64,000 nucleotides of DNA from Rhodovulum sp. (GCA_020637615.1 JACKKC010000004.1:1-64000); one strand, 5' to 3'; numbered from the stretch's first letter, positions 47,639 to 56,713 are shown. The notes: generated by a model not told the origin, from the sequence alone. Translations and numbers: made by a program.

Positions 47639-48280
47639 ATGACCTGCGTCATCGTCGATTACGAGAGCGGCAACCTGCATTCGGCGCTGAAGAGCTTCCA
47701 GCGCATGGCCGCCGAGACCGGCGCCGGCCCGGTGACGATCAGCGCCGATCCGGCGGCGGTGCGCGATGCCGAGCGGATCGTGCTGCCCGGCGTCGGCGCC
47801 TTCGCCGATTGCCGCGCCGGGCTCATGGCCCGGCCGGGGCTCTTCGCGGCGATCGAGGCCCGCGTCATCGGCGAGCGCGCGCCCTTCCTCGGCATCTGCG
47901 TCGGCGAGCAGATGATGGCGACCTGGGGCCGCGAGCACGGGCTCGACACGCCCGGCTTCGGCTGGATCCCCGGCGAGGTGCTGCGCATTGTGCCCGCCGA
48001 CCCGGCATTGAAGATCCCGCATATGGGCTGGAACGCCCTCGAGGATCTCGCGCCCCATCCGCTGCTCGAAGGCATCGCCGCCGGCGACCACGCCTATTTC
48101 GTGCATTCCTACCATCTCGTCGCCGAGAACCCCGCCCATGTGCTCGCCCGAACCGACCACGGCGGCGCGATCACCGCGATGGTCGGGCGCGACAATCTGG
48201 CGGGCACCCAGTTCCATCCCGAGAAGAGCCAGAAGACCGGCCTGCGGCTGATCGCCAATTTTCTCCGCTGGCGGCCCTGA
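47639..48280 (+). CDS. hisH: Imidazole glycerol phosphate synthase, glutaminase subunit
   Basis: A 213-aa class I glutamine amidotransferase that supplies ammonia to HisF. The nucleophile Cys is in FLGICVGEQMM and the His-Glu pair in TQFHPEKSQ. In many relatives hisA and hisF follow; here the gene is followed by a 497-bp gap with a repeat and then a convergent galM, so the his run is interrupted after hisH. Confidence 0.93.
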   Translation: MTCVIVDYESGNLHSALKSFQRMAAETGAGPVTISADPAAVRDAERIVLPGVGAFADCRAGLMARPGLFAAIEARVIGERAPFLGICVGEQMMATWGREHGLDTPGFGWIPGEVLRIVPADPALKIPHMGWNALEDLAPHPLLEGIAAGDHAYFVHSYHLVAENPAHVLARTDHGGAITAMVGRDNLAGTQFHPEKSQKTGLRLIANFLRWRP

Positions 48281-48352
48281 ACCGCTCCGGGGGTGATCGG
48301 AGCCGGAGCGACGCCCGTGCTGGCGCCGGGGGTCTGCATTTGGAGCCAATTG

Positions 48353-48545
48353 CTCCCGGTACGACCGCCCCGCCAGGAGACGCGGGCAGCGCCCGGCCCG
48401 GGCGGAAGCGAAGCGTCCGCGTCGGGCCGGAGGCACGCCTTCGGCGTGACGGGGCGGGGCGTGCGCTGCCCGGCGGTGCCCGCCGGGCCGGATGGCGACG
48501 CTCGGCGCGACCGGATGCGGTCGTTTCGCCAGATGCGCTTCTTCT
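48353..48545 (-). repeat. Structured intergenic repeat, family B copy 3 (inverted)
   Basis: Reads as family B on the minus strand: it begins GCATCTGGCGAAACG, carries the core at 48424-48448 with CACGCCGAAGGCGTG intact and the second hairpin altered at one base, then GGGGCGGTCGTACCGGG. Orientation is opposite to the copies at 2117 and 9107. Confidence 0.7.
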
Positions 48546-48625
48546 TCGTTCGTGAGGTCACGTCGCGCCGCATGAAGATCGGGTTAACGCGGCACACTTT
48601 CTCACGCAAGTTCAGATAATTACGA

Positions 48626-48647
48626 CGATGTGCGCGCGCGCACATCG
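48626..48647. terminator. Bidirectional terminator palindrome between hisH and galM
   Basis: A perfect 22-base palindrome with arms CGATGTGCGCG and CGCGCACATCG lies in the convergent hisH/galM gap. On the galM side a TCGTAATTATCTG tract follows. The GATGTGC...GCACATC arms are the same as at 31116-31141, also between convergent genes. Confidence 0.55.
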
Positions 48648-48777
48648 GACCCGGGTCCGGATGGATGCCACTCCGGCACGACAGCAGCGCGGCTTGCCGC
48701 GCAGTCGGGAAAGGCCGGGGCGCTCCTGCGCGAAGCCCCGATCTCGACCACGCACCATGCCCGAGCGCCTGAGCCCG

Positions 48778-49785
48778 CTATCGACGCGCGATCTCCACCT
48801 CCAGCCGCTGGAGATAGGGCTGCTCCGGGGTGCGGATGATGCTCGGCCAGTCCGGGTTGTGCAGGCTGTCGGGGAAATGCTGGGCCTCGAGGCAAAGCCC
48901 GGCGAAGGGGCCGTAGATCTGGCCCTCGTGGCCGGGAACCGCAACCGAGGCGCCGGCCCCGTCATAGATCTGGAGCGCGGGCTCGGAGGTCCTGAGCCTG
49001 AGGCTGACGCCGCTGCGTGGGCAATGGACCCTGGCCGCCGGCTCGCCCGGATCGCGGCCGGCGCGCAGCACCAGATTGTTGTCGATACCGGCCCCCTCGG
49101 GATCGGCTTCCTCCAGGCTGCGCGGCTCGGTGAAGTCGAGCGCGGTGCCCTCGACGCTCCGGATCACGCCCCGGGGGATCAGCCCGGCATCGACGGGAGT
49201 GAATTCGGGCGCATCGACCTCCAGGACATGGTCGCGCACCGTCCCGGTGCCGGCGAGGTTGTAGTAATTGTGCTGGGCGAGATTGATCGGGGTCGGGCGG
49301 TCCGGCCGGCCGGACATCTCGCAGATCAGCCGCGCGCCATCGAGGCGGTAGCTCACCGCGAATTCCACCCGCCCCGGATAGCCCTCCTCGCCGTCCGGGC
49401 TCGAATAGGCGAGGCGGACGGTCTCGGCCGCGGTATCGACCTCCATCGCCCAGACCCGCCGGTCGAGGCCGACGGCGCCGCCGTGCAGATGATGCACGCC
49501 GTCGTTCTGCGAAAGCTGCCGGGTCTTCCCGTCCAGCTCGAAGCGCCCGTTCGCGGTGCGGTTGGCCACGCGGCCGACCACGGCGCCATGGGCACGGGCG
49601 TGAAGCACGTAATCCTCGAGCCGGGGAAAGCCGAGCACCACGGGCAGGCTGCCCCGCGCCCCGTCGATCCGCCAGTCGCGCACCGCGCATCCCAAGCTCA
49701 GGATCGAGACGGCGGCGTCGCCGCTTTCCAGCGTGACCTGCTCCACCGGACCGAAGTCATGTCGTCCGAACGGGCGTTTCTTCAT
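48778..49785 (-). CDS. galM: Aldose 1-epimerase (galactose mutarotase)
   Basis: A 335-aa cytosolic mutarotase interconverting alpha and beta anomers of hexoses. The family segments GRVANRTANGRFEL and NDGVHHLHGGAVGLDRRVW (catalytic His), NLAQHNYYNLAG (second His) and the C-terminal GLCLEAQHFPDS with the general-base Glu are all present. No sugar-transport or galactose genes adjoin it. Confidence 0.91.
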   Translation of the reverse strand: MKKRPFGRHDFGPVEQVTLESGDAAVSILSLGCAVRDWRIDGARGSLPVVLGFPRLEDYVLHARAHGAVVGRVANRTANGRFELDGKTRQLSQNDGVHHLHGGAVGLDRRVWAMEVDTAAETVRLAYSSPDGEEGYPGRVEFAVSYRLDGARLICEMSGRPDRPTPINLAQHNYYNLAGTGTVRDHVLEVDAPEFTPVDAGLIPRGVIRSVEGTALDFTEPRSLEEADPEGAGIDNNLVLRAGRDPGEPAARVHCPRSGVSLRLRTSEPALQIYDGAGASVAVPGHEGQIYGPFAGLCLEAQHFPDSLHNPDWPSIIRTPEQPYLQRLEVEIARR

Positions 49786-49836
49786 GGTCCGCTTCCGAAG
49801 CTCGGGCCGCCGGCCTTCGCGCGGCCCCGGCGATCG

Positions 49837-50292
49837 TCAGCCGAAGGAGTTCTTCAGGCAGGCACAGGCACGGGCGAAGTCCATCCGGCCCGTGTGATGC
49901 GCCTTGAGATGCGCCATCACCTTGCCCATGTCGCGGATCGAGGCGGCGCCGGTGTCGTGGATCGCGGTGGCGATGGCCGATCTCACTTCCTTGTCGGAAA
50001 GCTGGCGGGGAAGGTAGCTCCGGATGATCTCGATCTCGGCGCGTTCCTTCTCGGCCATGTCGACCTGCCCGGCCTCGTCATAGGCGTCAGCGCTCGTCTC
50101 GCGCTGCCGTATCATCTGGGCGAGAATGCCGAGGATCTCGGATTCCGGCATGCCGCCGCTGCCTTCGTCGGATCTGGTGTTGAGGTCGCGATCCTTGATG
50201 GCCGCACAGATCAGGCGCAATGTCGAAATTCGGGTCGGATCCTGCGCCTTGATTGCTTCCTTCAAGTCTCCGGAGAGTCTCTCTCGGATCAT
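49837..50292 (-). CDS. GatB/YqeY domain protein
   Basis: A 151-aa YqeY-family protein. It has the helical N-terminal half (LKEAIKAQDPTRISTLRLICAAI) and C-terminal SYLPRQLSDKEVRSAI and GKVMAHLKAHHTGRMDFARA segments typical of the family, thought to act on charged tRNA in the manner of GatB's tail domain. It is divergent from carA, an arrangement common in related bacteria, and shares the intergenic region with it. Confidence 0.9.
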   Translation of the reverse strand: MIRERLSGDLKEAIKAQDPTRISTLRLICAAIKDRDLNTRSDEGSGGMPESEILGILAQMIRQRETSADAYDEAGQVDMAEKERAEIEIIRSYLPRQLSDKEVRSAIATAIHDTGAASIRDMGKVMAHLKAHHTGRMDFARACACLKNSFG

Positions 50293-50334
50293 CCTGCACC
50301 TTTTCGTAACGCCGTTTCGACGCGGCGAGGGTTT

Positions 50335-50344
50335 ATTATATAAT
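50335..50344. promoter_or_regulatory. Overlapping divergent -10 elements of yqeY and an upstream carA promoter
   Basis: TATAAT occurs on the plus strand at 50339-50344 and, by symmetry, on the minus strand at 50340-50335. The plus-strand copy has a weak TTTCGA 18 bp upstream. The two overlapping boxes would make transcription from each side mutually exclusive. Confidence 0.45.
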
Positions 50345-50411
50345 GCGACACACCTGTATCCGCAAGCCGCGCCGACCTGTTCAAGCTGCTGTTATTGCTA
50401 TGTTTTCATTC

Positions 50412-50452
50412 GGGTCAGCATGCTTGACCCGACCGATCGGGCGGCCTAGGTT
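50412..50452 (+). promoter_or_regulatory. Probable carA promoter with a palindrome over its -35 box
   Basis: TTGACC (50424-50429) and TAGGTT (50447-50452) with a 17-bp spacer form a plausible sigma-70 promoter 28 bp before the carA start. An inverted repeat with GGGTCA/TGACCC arms (50412-50430) overlaps the -35 box and could be an operator or attenuating structure. Confidence 0.5.
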
Positions 50453-50479
50453 CCACTCGCCGCCAACAGGATTCGCATC

Positions 50480-51685
50480 ATGACGCAGACAGCCGCCGAC
50501 ACAGATCGAGCGCCGGGCGCCCGGCACGACGACCGGCCGCCGCCGACGGCCTGCCTCGTGCTCACTGACGGCCAGACCTTCTACGGCGAGGGATTTGGCG
50601 CGACAGGTCAAGCGGTTGCGGAGCTTTGCTTCAACACCGCCATGACCGGCTATCAGGAGATCATGACCGATCCCTCCTATGCGGGGCAGATCGTGACCTT
50701 CACCTTCCCCCATATCGGCAATGTCGGCGTCAATCCCGAGGACGACGAGACGGCGGAACCGGTGGCCGCCGGCATGGTCGTCAAATGGCGCCCGACCGCG
50801 CCGTCGAACTGGCGTTCGGCCGAATCGCTCTCGGCCTGGCTGGCACGGCGGGGCCGGATCGGCATCGGCGGGCTCGACACGCGCCGGCTCACCCGGGCGA
50901 TCCGGCTGCAGGGCGCCCCGCATGTGGCGATCGCGCACGACCCGTCGGGGAATTTCGACATCGCCGCGCTGCGCGCCGGCGCCAAGGCGTTCCGCGGCCT
51001 CACGGGCATGGATCTCGCCAAGGATGTCACCTGCTCCCAGAGCTACCGCTGGGACGAGATGCGCTGGGCCTGGCCTGCCGGCTACACGCGCCGCGAGGGA
51101 CCCGCACGGCGGGTGGTGGCGGTCGACTATGGCGCGAAACGCAACATCCTGCGCTGCCTCGCCTCGGCGGGCTGCGACGTGACCGTGCTTCCGGCGAGCG
51201 CCACGGCCGAGGAGGTGCTGGCGCATGATCCCGAGGGCCTGTTCCTGTCGAACGGCCCGGGCGATCCGGCGGCGACCGGCGCCTATGCGGTGCCGATGAT
51301 TCGCGAGGTTCTCGAGCAGAGCGACATTCCGATCTTCGGGATCTGCCTCGGCCACCAGATGCTGGCGCTGGCCCTCGGCGCGCGCACGATCAAGATGAAC
51401 CACGGCCACCACGGTGCCAACCATCCGGTGAAGGAACTGGCGACGGGCAAGGTCGAGATCACCTCGATGAACCACGGCTTCACCGTGGACAGCCAGACCC
51501 TGCCGGCCGGGGTGATCGAGACCCATGTCTCGCTCTTCGACGGGTCGAACTGCGGGATCGCGATGGCCGATCGGCCGGTGTTTTCGGTTCAGCATCATCC
51601 GGAAGCCTCGCCGGGACCGCAGGACAGCTTCTATCTCTTCGAGCGCTTCGTCGCATCGATGGAGGCGCGTCAATCGGGCAGGTGA
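50480..51685 (+). CDS. carA: Carbamoyl-phosphate synthase small subunit
   Basis: A 401-aa glutaminase subunit of carbamoyl-phosphate synthase, which feeds arginine and pyrimidine synthesis. The catalytic triad is visible: Cys289 in GICLGHQ, His373 and Glu375 in QHHPEASPGP. The N-terminal domain carries YGEGFGATGQAVAELCFNTAMTGYQEI. The first 20 or so residues form an extra polar extension. carB is not in the window. Confidence 0.95.
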   Translation: MTQTAADTDRAPGARHDDRPPPTACLVLTDGQTFYGEGFGATGQAVAELCFNTAMTGYQEIMTDPSYAGQIVTFTFPHIGNVGVNPEDDETAEPVAAGMVVKWRPTAPSNWRSAESLSAWLARRGRIGIGGLDTRRLTRAIRLQGAPHVAIAHDPSGNFDIAALRAGAKAFRGLTGMDLAKDVTCSQSYRWDEMRWAWPAGYTRREGPARRVVAVDYGAKRNILRCLASAGCDVTVLPASATAEEVLAHDPEGLFLSNGPGDPAATGAYAVPMIREVLEQSDIPIFGICLGHQMLALALGARTIKMNHGHHGANHPVKELATGKVEITSMNHGFTVDSQTLPAGVIETHVSLFDGSNCGIAMADRPVFSVQHHPEASPGPQDSFYLFERFVASMEARQSGR

Positions 51686-51769
51686 TTAATAGTTACATTT
51701 CAATAACCTTAAGCTTTTCTTAAACTTCATTTAACAAGCTCGCAGCTCTTTTCGAGTGCGAGTTTCGTG

Positions 51770-53659
51770 ATGGCTCAGGTCTTGCCGTTCGCTCCGCTGG
51801 CCGACGAGGAATCGCCGGGCAAAGATACAGCGAAACGGCGCGTGTTGCTTGGAGACCTCCTGGTGCGGGCGGGCGTTCTGGAAGCGGAGGGGCTGGCGGC
51901 GGCACTGGACCAGCAGGCGGGGCAGGACCAGCGGCTGGGCCGGATCCTGATCGCCAACCGCAGCATCTCGCCGGAGGACCTCGCCGCGGCGCTGTCGCGA
52001 CAATCCGGACTCGGGCGCGTGGACCTGCGGGACACGCCCCCCGACCCCGAGCTGCTGGCCGGGATCGACCCGCATCTCTGCCTGCGGATCGGCGCCGTGC
52101 CCTGGCGGCAGATCGGCGGAACGCGGGTCGTCGCGATCACCCATCCCGATGCGGCCCCGGAGGCCGAGGCGGCCTGCAGCGGCCCGGGGCCCGCCCAAAG
52201 GCTCGCCTTCGCCCTTGCCACGCCCGACGACATCCGGCGGGTGATCACCGACGCCCATGCGGCGCGGCTGCGCGACGATGCCCGCGACCGATGCCCGGAG
52301 CCCTTCAGCTGTCGGGGCTGGCCGCCGGCGGCGGGCCACTGGCGGCCGCTCCTCGCCCTGCTGGCGCTGGCCGGCGCGGCGGTGGCGGCGCCGGTGACGG
52401 CGCTCATGGTGCTGATGCTCTGGATCCTGCTCGCCAATACCATGACGACGGGCCTGCGGCTCGTGGCGATCCTGGCGCGGTTCCGGCGCGGCCGGCGGAG
52501 CGCCGGCCCGGAGACGCCGCGCATCGCCGACTACAAGAAGCTGCCGCGGGTCTCGATCCTGGTGCCGCTCCTGCGCGAGGAGGCGGTGGCGCGCAAATTG
52601 CTCGATGCGCTGGCGGCGATGGACTATCCCGCGGCCCTGCTCGACATCAAGCTGGTGCTCGAAGAGGACGACGCCATCACCCGGGCCGCCATCGAGCGTG
52701 CCGGGCTTCCGCCCACGGTCGAGGTCGTTACCGTGCCCTTCGACGGGCTGAAGACCAAGCCGCGGGCGATGAACTATGCCCTGCCCTTCTGCGAGGGCGA
52801 GATCGTGGGCATCTACGACGCCGAGGACCGGCCCGACCCGGCGCAGATCCGCGCGGTGGTCGAGCATCTGATGGACGCCCCGCCCGAGGTCGCCTGCGTG
52901 CAGGCCTATCTCGATTTCTACAATACCGAACGGAACTGGCTCTCGCGCTGCTTCACGCTGGAATATGCGATCTGGTTCAGGGTGATCCTCCTGGGGGTGC
53001 AGCGGCTCGGCATCCCGATCCCGCTCGGCGGCACCAGCGTCTTCTTCCGCCGCAAGGTTCTGGAGGCGATCGGCGCCTGGGACGCGCATAACGTCACCGA
53101 GGACGCCGATCTCGGCATGCGGCTGGCGCGCTTCGGCTACAGCTGCGACATGATCGACTCGACCACCTGGGAGGAGGCCAATTGCCGCATGGGCCCCTGG
53201 ATCCGCCAGCGTTCGCGCTGGCTCAAGGGCTATGCGATCACCTGGGCCACCCATATGCGCCGGCCGCGCAGCCTCTTCGCCGACCTCGGGCCGCGCGGGT
53301 TCCTCGGCTTCCAGGTGCTCTTTCTCGGCGCGATCACTTCCTATCTCTCGATCCCGCTCTTCTGGGTGATCTGGGCCGGGGCGGTCGGGCTCGATCTGGA
53401 GTTCTGGCACACCTTCCCGGCACCGCTGATGCACGGCTTCCTCGCATCGATGTTTCTGGGCCAGGCGGTGATGCTGACCATCGCGGCGGTGGCGGCGCGG
53501 GATTCGGGTCGGCCGCGGCTCGTCGGCTCGGTGCTGATGCTGCCCTTCTACTGGCCGCTCGGCGCCGTGGCCGCCTATCGCGCCATCGCCGAGGTCTTCA
53601 CCCGGCCCTTCTACTGGCACAAGACTGAGCACGGCGTCGGGGAGATCCTGGAGGCCTGA
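51770..53659 (+). CDS. Family 2 glycosyltransferase with MshEN-like c-di-GMP-binding N-terminus
   Basis: A 629-aa membrane glycosyltransferase. The N-terminal region contains two consecutive 24-residue MshEN-type motifs (about 26-49 and 55-78: LLGDLLVRAG...ALDQQ and RLGRILIANR...ALSRQ), the pattern that binds c-di-GMP. A hydrophobic pair lies at about 193-235. The processive GT2 core carries DAED (350-353), EDADLG (444-449) and QRSRW (480-484), and several membrane segments follow. It should polymerise or export a polysaccharide under c-di-GMP control. GTG at 51767 or ATG at 51770 is the start. The AT-rich region 51684-51766 is its promoter region. Confidence 0.85.
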   Translation: MAQVLPFAPLADEESPGKDTAKRRVLLGDLLVRAGVLEAEGLAAALDQQAGQDQRLGRILIANRSISPEDLAAALSRQSGLGRVDLRDTPPDPELLAGIDPHLCLRIGAVPWRQIGGTRVVAITHPDAAPEAEAACSGPGPAQRLAFALATPDDIRRVITDAHAARLRDDARDRCPEPFSCRGWPPAAGHWRPLLALLALAGAAVAAPVTALMVLMLWILLANTMTTGLRLVAILARFRRGRRSAGPETPRIADYKKLPRVSILVPLLREEAVARKLLDALAAMDYPAALLDIKLVLEEDDAITRAAIERAGLPPTVEVVTVPFDGLKTKPRAMNYALPFCEGEIVGIYDAEDRPDPAQIRAVVEHLMDAPPEVACVQAYLDFYNTERNWLSRCFTLEYAIWFRVILLGVQRLGIPIPLGGTSVFFRRKVLEAIGAWDAHNVTEDADLGMRLARFGYSCDMIDSTTWEEANCRMGPWIRQRSRWLKGYAITWATHMRRPRSLFADLGPRGFLGFQVLFLGAITSYLSIPLFWVIWAGAVGLDLEFWHTFPAPLMHGFLASMFLGQAVMLTIAAVAARDSGRPRLVGSVLMLPFYWPLGAVAAYRAIAEVFTRPFYWHKTEHGVGEILEA

Positions 53660-53665
53660 CGCGCC

Positions 53666-54313
53666 TCACCTTTCGCCGCGCTGGGTGTCCGACATGAGCC
53701 GGGTCTCGAAGGCCCGGGAGATATGGTTGCGGATCGCCGCATCGGCAGCCGCGCCGTCGCGGGTCTCGATCGCGCCCACGATCGCCGCGTGCTCGTCGAG
53801 CGCCTGCGCGCCGCGGCCCTCGGCAGCGAGCGAGGTCGTCGCGAGCAGGACCATGGAGCGGTGCACCATCTCGAGCTGGGCGACCAGGTAGCGGTTGTGG
53901 CTGGCGAGATGGATCTGGCGGTGGAACCGCTTGTTGGAGCGCGCCAGAATTTCCGGGCGGTCCACGATCTCGCGGTCGCGGCGGATCATGTCGTGGAGCA
54001 CGCGGATCTCTTCCGGCGCCGCGTGCTGGGCGGCGAGCCGCGCGGCGAGGGCCTCGAGCTCGGCGCGCACCACATAGAGCTCGCCGAGCTGGTTGTGGTC
54101 GAGGCTCGAGACCATCAGGCTGCGGCCGTCCCGGGCCAGGACGCCTTGGGTTTCGAGGCGTTGCAGCGCCTCCCGGATCGGGGTCCGCGAGACGCCGAAG
54201 CGCTCGGCGAGCTCGGATTCCACCAGCCGGTCGCCCGGGCGGTAGTCGCCCTGGTCGATGGCTTCCAGGACCAGGAAATAGGCGTCCTTCTGGGACGATC
54301 CGGATGGCGGCAT
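53666..54313 (-). CDS. GntR family regulator, FCD type
   Basis: A 215-aa repressor-type regulator. The winged helix at about residues 8-72 includes ELAERFGVSRTPIREALQRLETQGVL, and the all-helical FCD effector domain covers about 80-205 (VRAELEALAARLAAQHA, FHRQIHLASHNRYL). The FCD domain implies an acid or sugar-acid ligand. The ATG at 54313 is used. It is convergent with the glycosyltransferase and divergent from the HAD gene. Confidence 0.88.
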   Translation of the reverse strand: MPPSGSSQKDAYFLVLEAIDQGDYRPGDRLVESELAERFGVSRTPIREALQRLETQGVLARDGRSLMVSSLDHNQLGELYVVRAELEALAARLAAQHAAPEEIRVLHDMIRRDREIVDRPEILARSNKRFHRQIHLASHNRYLVAQLEMVHRSMVLLATTSLAAEGRGAQALDEHAAIVGAIETRDGAAADAAIRNHISRAFETRLMSDTQRGER

Positions 54314-54510
54314 GGGCCGACGCCTCCCATGGTGCGGGCCTCCGAGCCTAGCGCCGGGGGCGCGAAAAGGCGAGCCCGGCCGGTCCCGGGAGCCCGGCGC
54401 AGGCGATGCACCGGACAAGCATGCGCCAGCTTCCGGATCCCTCCGGGTTTCCGCCGGCCCCGCAGCGCGGCGGCATTGCGGCGGCGGCGGTCCGGCGCTA
54501 GACCGGCGCC

Positions 54511-55152
54511 ATGCCGCGCCGGTTCTTCGCCCATGTCGAGACCTGGGTCTTCGACCTCGACAACACGCTCTATCCTCCCGAGATCCGGCTCTTCGACCAG
54601 ATCGAGCGGCGGATGACCGATTATGTCTCCGAAGCGCTGGGCGTGGCGCCCGACGAGGCGGGCCGGCTGCGGCGGCACTACTGGCGGAGCTACGGGACGA
54701 CGCTCGCCGGGCTCATGGCCGAGCACGGGCTCGATCCGGAGCCCTATCTCAGGCATGTGCATGACATCGACCTGAGCGGCGTTCCCGCCGATCCCGGGCT
54801 CGGCCGGGCCATCGCCGCCCTGCCCGGCCGCAAGCTGGTCTATACCAACGGCTCGCGCGAGCATGCGCGGCGGGTGACCGCGGCGCGCGGCCTCGACGGG
54901 GCCTTCGATGCGCTCTACGGCTTCGAGGACGCGGGCTATCTGCCGAAGCCGGAGGCGGCGGCCTTCGCAGCGGTCTTCACGCTGGCGGGCCTCGCGCCGG
55001 AGCGCGGCGCGATGTTCGAGGACGATCCGCGCAACCTCGCGGTGCCGCACGGGCTCGGCATGCGCACGGTGCTGGTCGGCGCAGCGGCCGTGGAGCCGCA
55101 TGTGCATCACAGAACCGACGACCTGGCGGGCTTCCTCGCCGCGCTGGTCTGA
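54511..55152 (+). CDS. HAD-family pyrimidine 5'-nucleotidase
   Basis: A 213-aa HAD phosphatase resembling the pyrimidine 5'-nucleotidase (SDT1-like) branch. Motif I is WVFDLDNTLYP, motif II YTNGS, and motifs III/IV GYLPKPEAAAF and FEDDPRNL. It would dephosphorylate UMP/CMP or a related substrate. The gene downstream starts 10 bp after its stop. Confidence 0.87.
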   Translation: MPRRFFAHVETWVFDLDNTLYPPEIRLFDQIERRMTDYVSEALGVAPDEAGRLRRHYWRSYGTTLAGLMAEHGLDPEPYLRHVHDIDLSGVPADPGLGRAIAALPGRKLVYTNGSREHARRVTAARGLDGAFDALYGFEDAGYLPKPEAAAFAAVFTLAGLAPERGAMFEDDPRNLAVPHGLGMRTVLVGAAAVEPHVHHRTDDLAGFLAALV

Positions 55153-55162
55153 CGGGCCGGAC

Positions 55163-56407
55163 ATGGAGCGCATCGAGACCGACATCCTGATCGCCGGCGG
55201 CGGCATCGCCGGCCTGACGGCGGCAGCGGCCTTCGCCAGCGCCGGCCTCCGCGCCGCCTGCGTCGATCCGGTGCCGCCGGTGACCGAGCGGGATGCGGCA
55301 GGGTCCGATCTGCGCTCCACGGCCTTCCTGATGCCCTCCGTCCGGCTCCTGGAGCGGGCGGGCCTCTGGGAGGCCCTGGCTGCGGAGGCCGCACCGCTGC
55401 GGGTGATGCGCATCGCCGATGCGGGCGGCCCGGAGCACGTGATCCGAGAGACGGCGGATTTCGAGGCGGGCGAAGTCGGCGAGCCGGTCTTCGGCTACAA
55501 CCTGCCCAACTGGCTCCTGCGCCGCGAGATGGTAGCACGCCTGGCCGAACTTGACGGGGCGAGCCTGCGCGCGGGGGTACGGCTGACCGACGTCACGTCG
55601 CGCACGCGCGAGATCATCGCGCGGCTCTCGGACGGGCGGCAAGTGCGGGCGGCGCTGCTGGTGGCGGCGGACGGGCGCGACAGCTTCGTGCGCGAGACGC
55701 TCGGCATCGGCGCGCGGCGCTGGAGCTACGGGCAGAAGGCCCTGGTCTTCACCGTGGCGCACGAACTGCCCCATGAAGGCGTCTCGACCGAGATCCACCG
55801 CTCGGGCGGCCCCTTCACCCTGGTGCCCCTGCCCGACCACGGCGGTCGGCCGCATTCGGCGGTGGTCTGGATGGAAACCGGGCCCAGGGCGGCGGCGCTC
55901 GCCGCGATGGCGGAGCCGGAATTCACTGAAGCGCTGAACCGGCGCGCCTGCGGGGTGCTGGGGCGGCTGGAACTCGCGAGCCCGCGCATGCTCTGGCCGA
56001 TCATCGCGCAGGTGGCCGAGCGGCTAGACGGGCCGCGCACGGCGCTGGTGGCCGAGGCCGCGCATGTGATCCCGCCGATCGGGGCCCAGGGGCTCAACAT
56101 GAGCCTGCGCGACATCGCCAGCCTGATCGATCTCGCGGTCGAGGCGCGCGCCGCTGACGCGGATATCGGCACCCCGGAACTGCTTGCGCGCTACCACCGG
56201 GCGCGGCACGGCGACATCCTCGCTCGCATCGCCGGGGTGGACCTCCTGAACCGGGCGTCCATGGCGGGGCTTCCGGCGCTCAGGGACGCGCGGCGCGCCG
56301 GGCTGCGGCTGCTCTTCGGCCTGCCGCCGCTGCGCCGCGCGGCGATGGGGCTAGGGCTTGGCGCAGGTGGGGACAGGGGCGCCGGCCGCCCCCGAGCCGC
56401 CCAGTGA
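55163..56407 (+). CDS. UbiH/UbiF-type FAD monooxygenase
   Basis: A 414-aa class A flavoprotein hydroxylase likely acting in ubiquinone ring hydroxylation. The dinucleotide motif is AGGGIAGL (residues 11-18), the DG motif AADGRDSFVR (about residue 170), and the C-terminal FAD motif reads AEAAHVIPPIGAQGLNMSLRD, with Glu where most family members have G-D. The start at 55163 follows the nucleotidase stop closely. Confidence 0.84.
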   Translation: MERIETDILIAGGGIAGLTAAAAFASAGLRAACVDPVPPVTERDAAGSDLRSTAFLMPSVRLLERAGLWEALAAEAAPLRVMRIADAGGPEHVIRETADFEAGEVGEPVFGYNLPNWLLRREMVARLAELDGASLRAGVRLTDVTSRTREIIARLSDGRQVRAALLVAADGRDSFVRETLGIGARRWSYGQKALVFTVAHELPHEGVSTEIHRSGGPFTLVPLPDHGGRPHSAVVWMETGPRAAALAAMAEPEFTEALNRRACGVLGRLELASPRMLWPIIAQVAERLDGPRTALVAEAAHVIPPIGAQGLNMSLRDIASLIDLAVEARAADADIGTPELLARYHRARHGDILARIAGVDLLNRASMAGLPALRDARRAGLRLLFGLPPLRRAAMGLGLGAGGDRGAGRPRAAQ

Positions 56408-56713
56408 TGTCCGCTCCGGTTGGTTCTCCGGGAAGCGGAAGCGGGACCTGCGGTGCCGTTGCGAGCCCTTCTGGCGCGACGCGCACGCACCCGAAGACCG
56501 CATGAGACCTCCGTGGACTTCGCGCTGCGCTCATGGTAACATTTTCTGAATGATCGCCTGAATTTCCAGGTGTTTGTTATTGAAAAAATTAGAGTTTTCC
56601 CGCGGGCATCCCTGCCTTTTCGCGCAAGGCAGCGCAGACCATCCAGAGTTCGGGCGTCGTCCTTTCCGGGGGGCCGGGCGGCGCCCGATGGTTCCGGCCC
56701 CTTTTCGAGGTGC
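56408..56713. other. Intergenic region before the unrecognised 520-aa gene
   Basis: No gene is supported. The central part (about 56530-56600) is markedly AT-rich (TTGTTATTGAAAAAATTAGA) and probably contains the promoter for the gene at 56714. Confidence 0.5.

Larger units (their letters stand above)
48281..48777. other. Gap between hisH and galM
   Basis: Holds the inverted family B repeat (48353-48545) and the palindromic hairpin at 48626-48647, both listed separately. No gene is supported in the remaining sequence. Confidence 0.6.
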
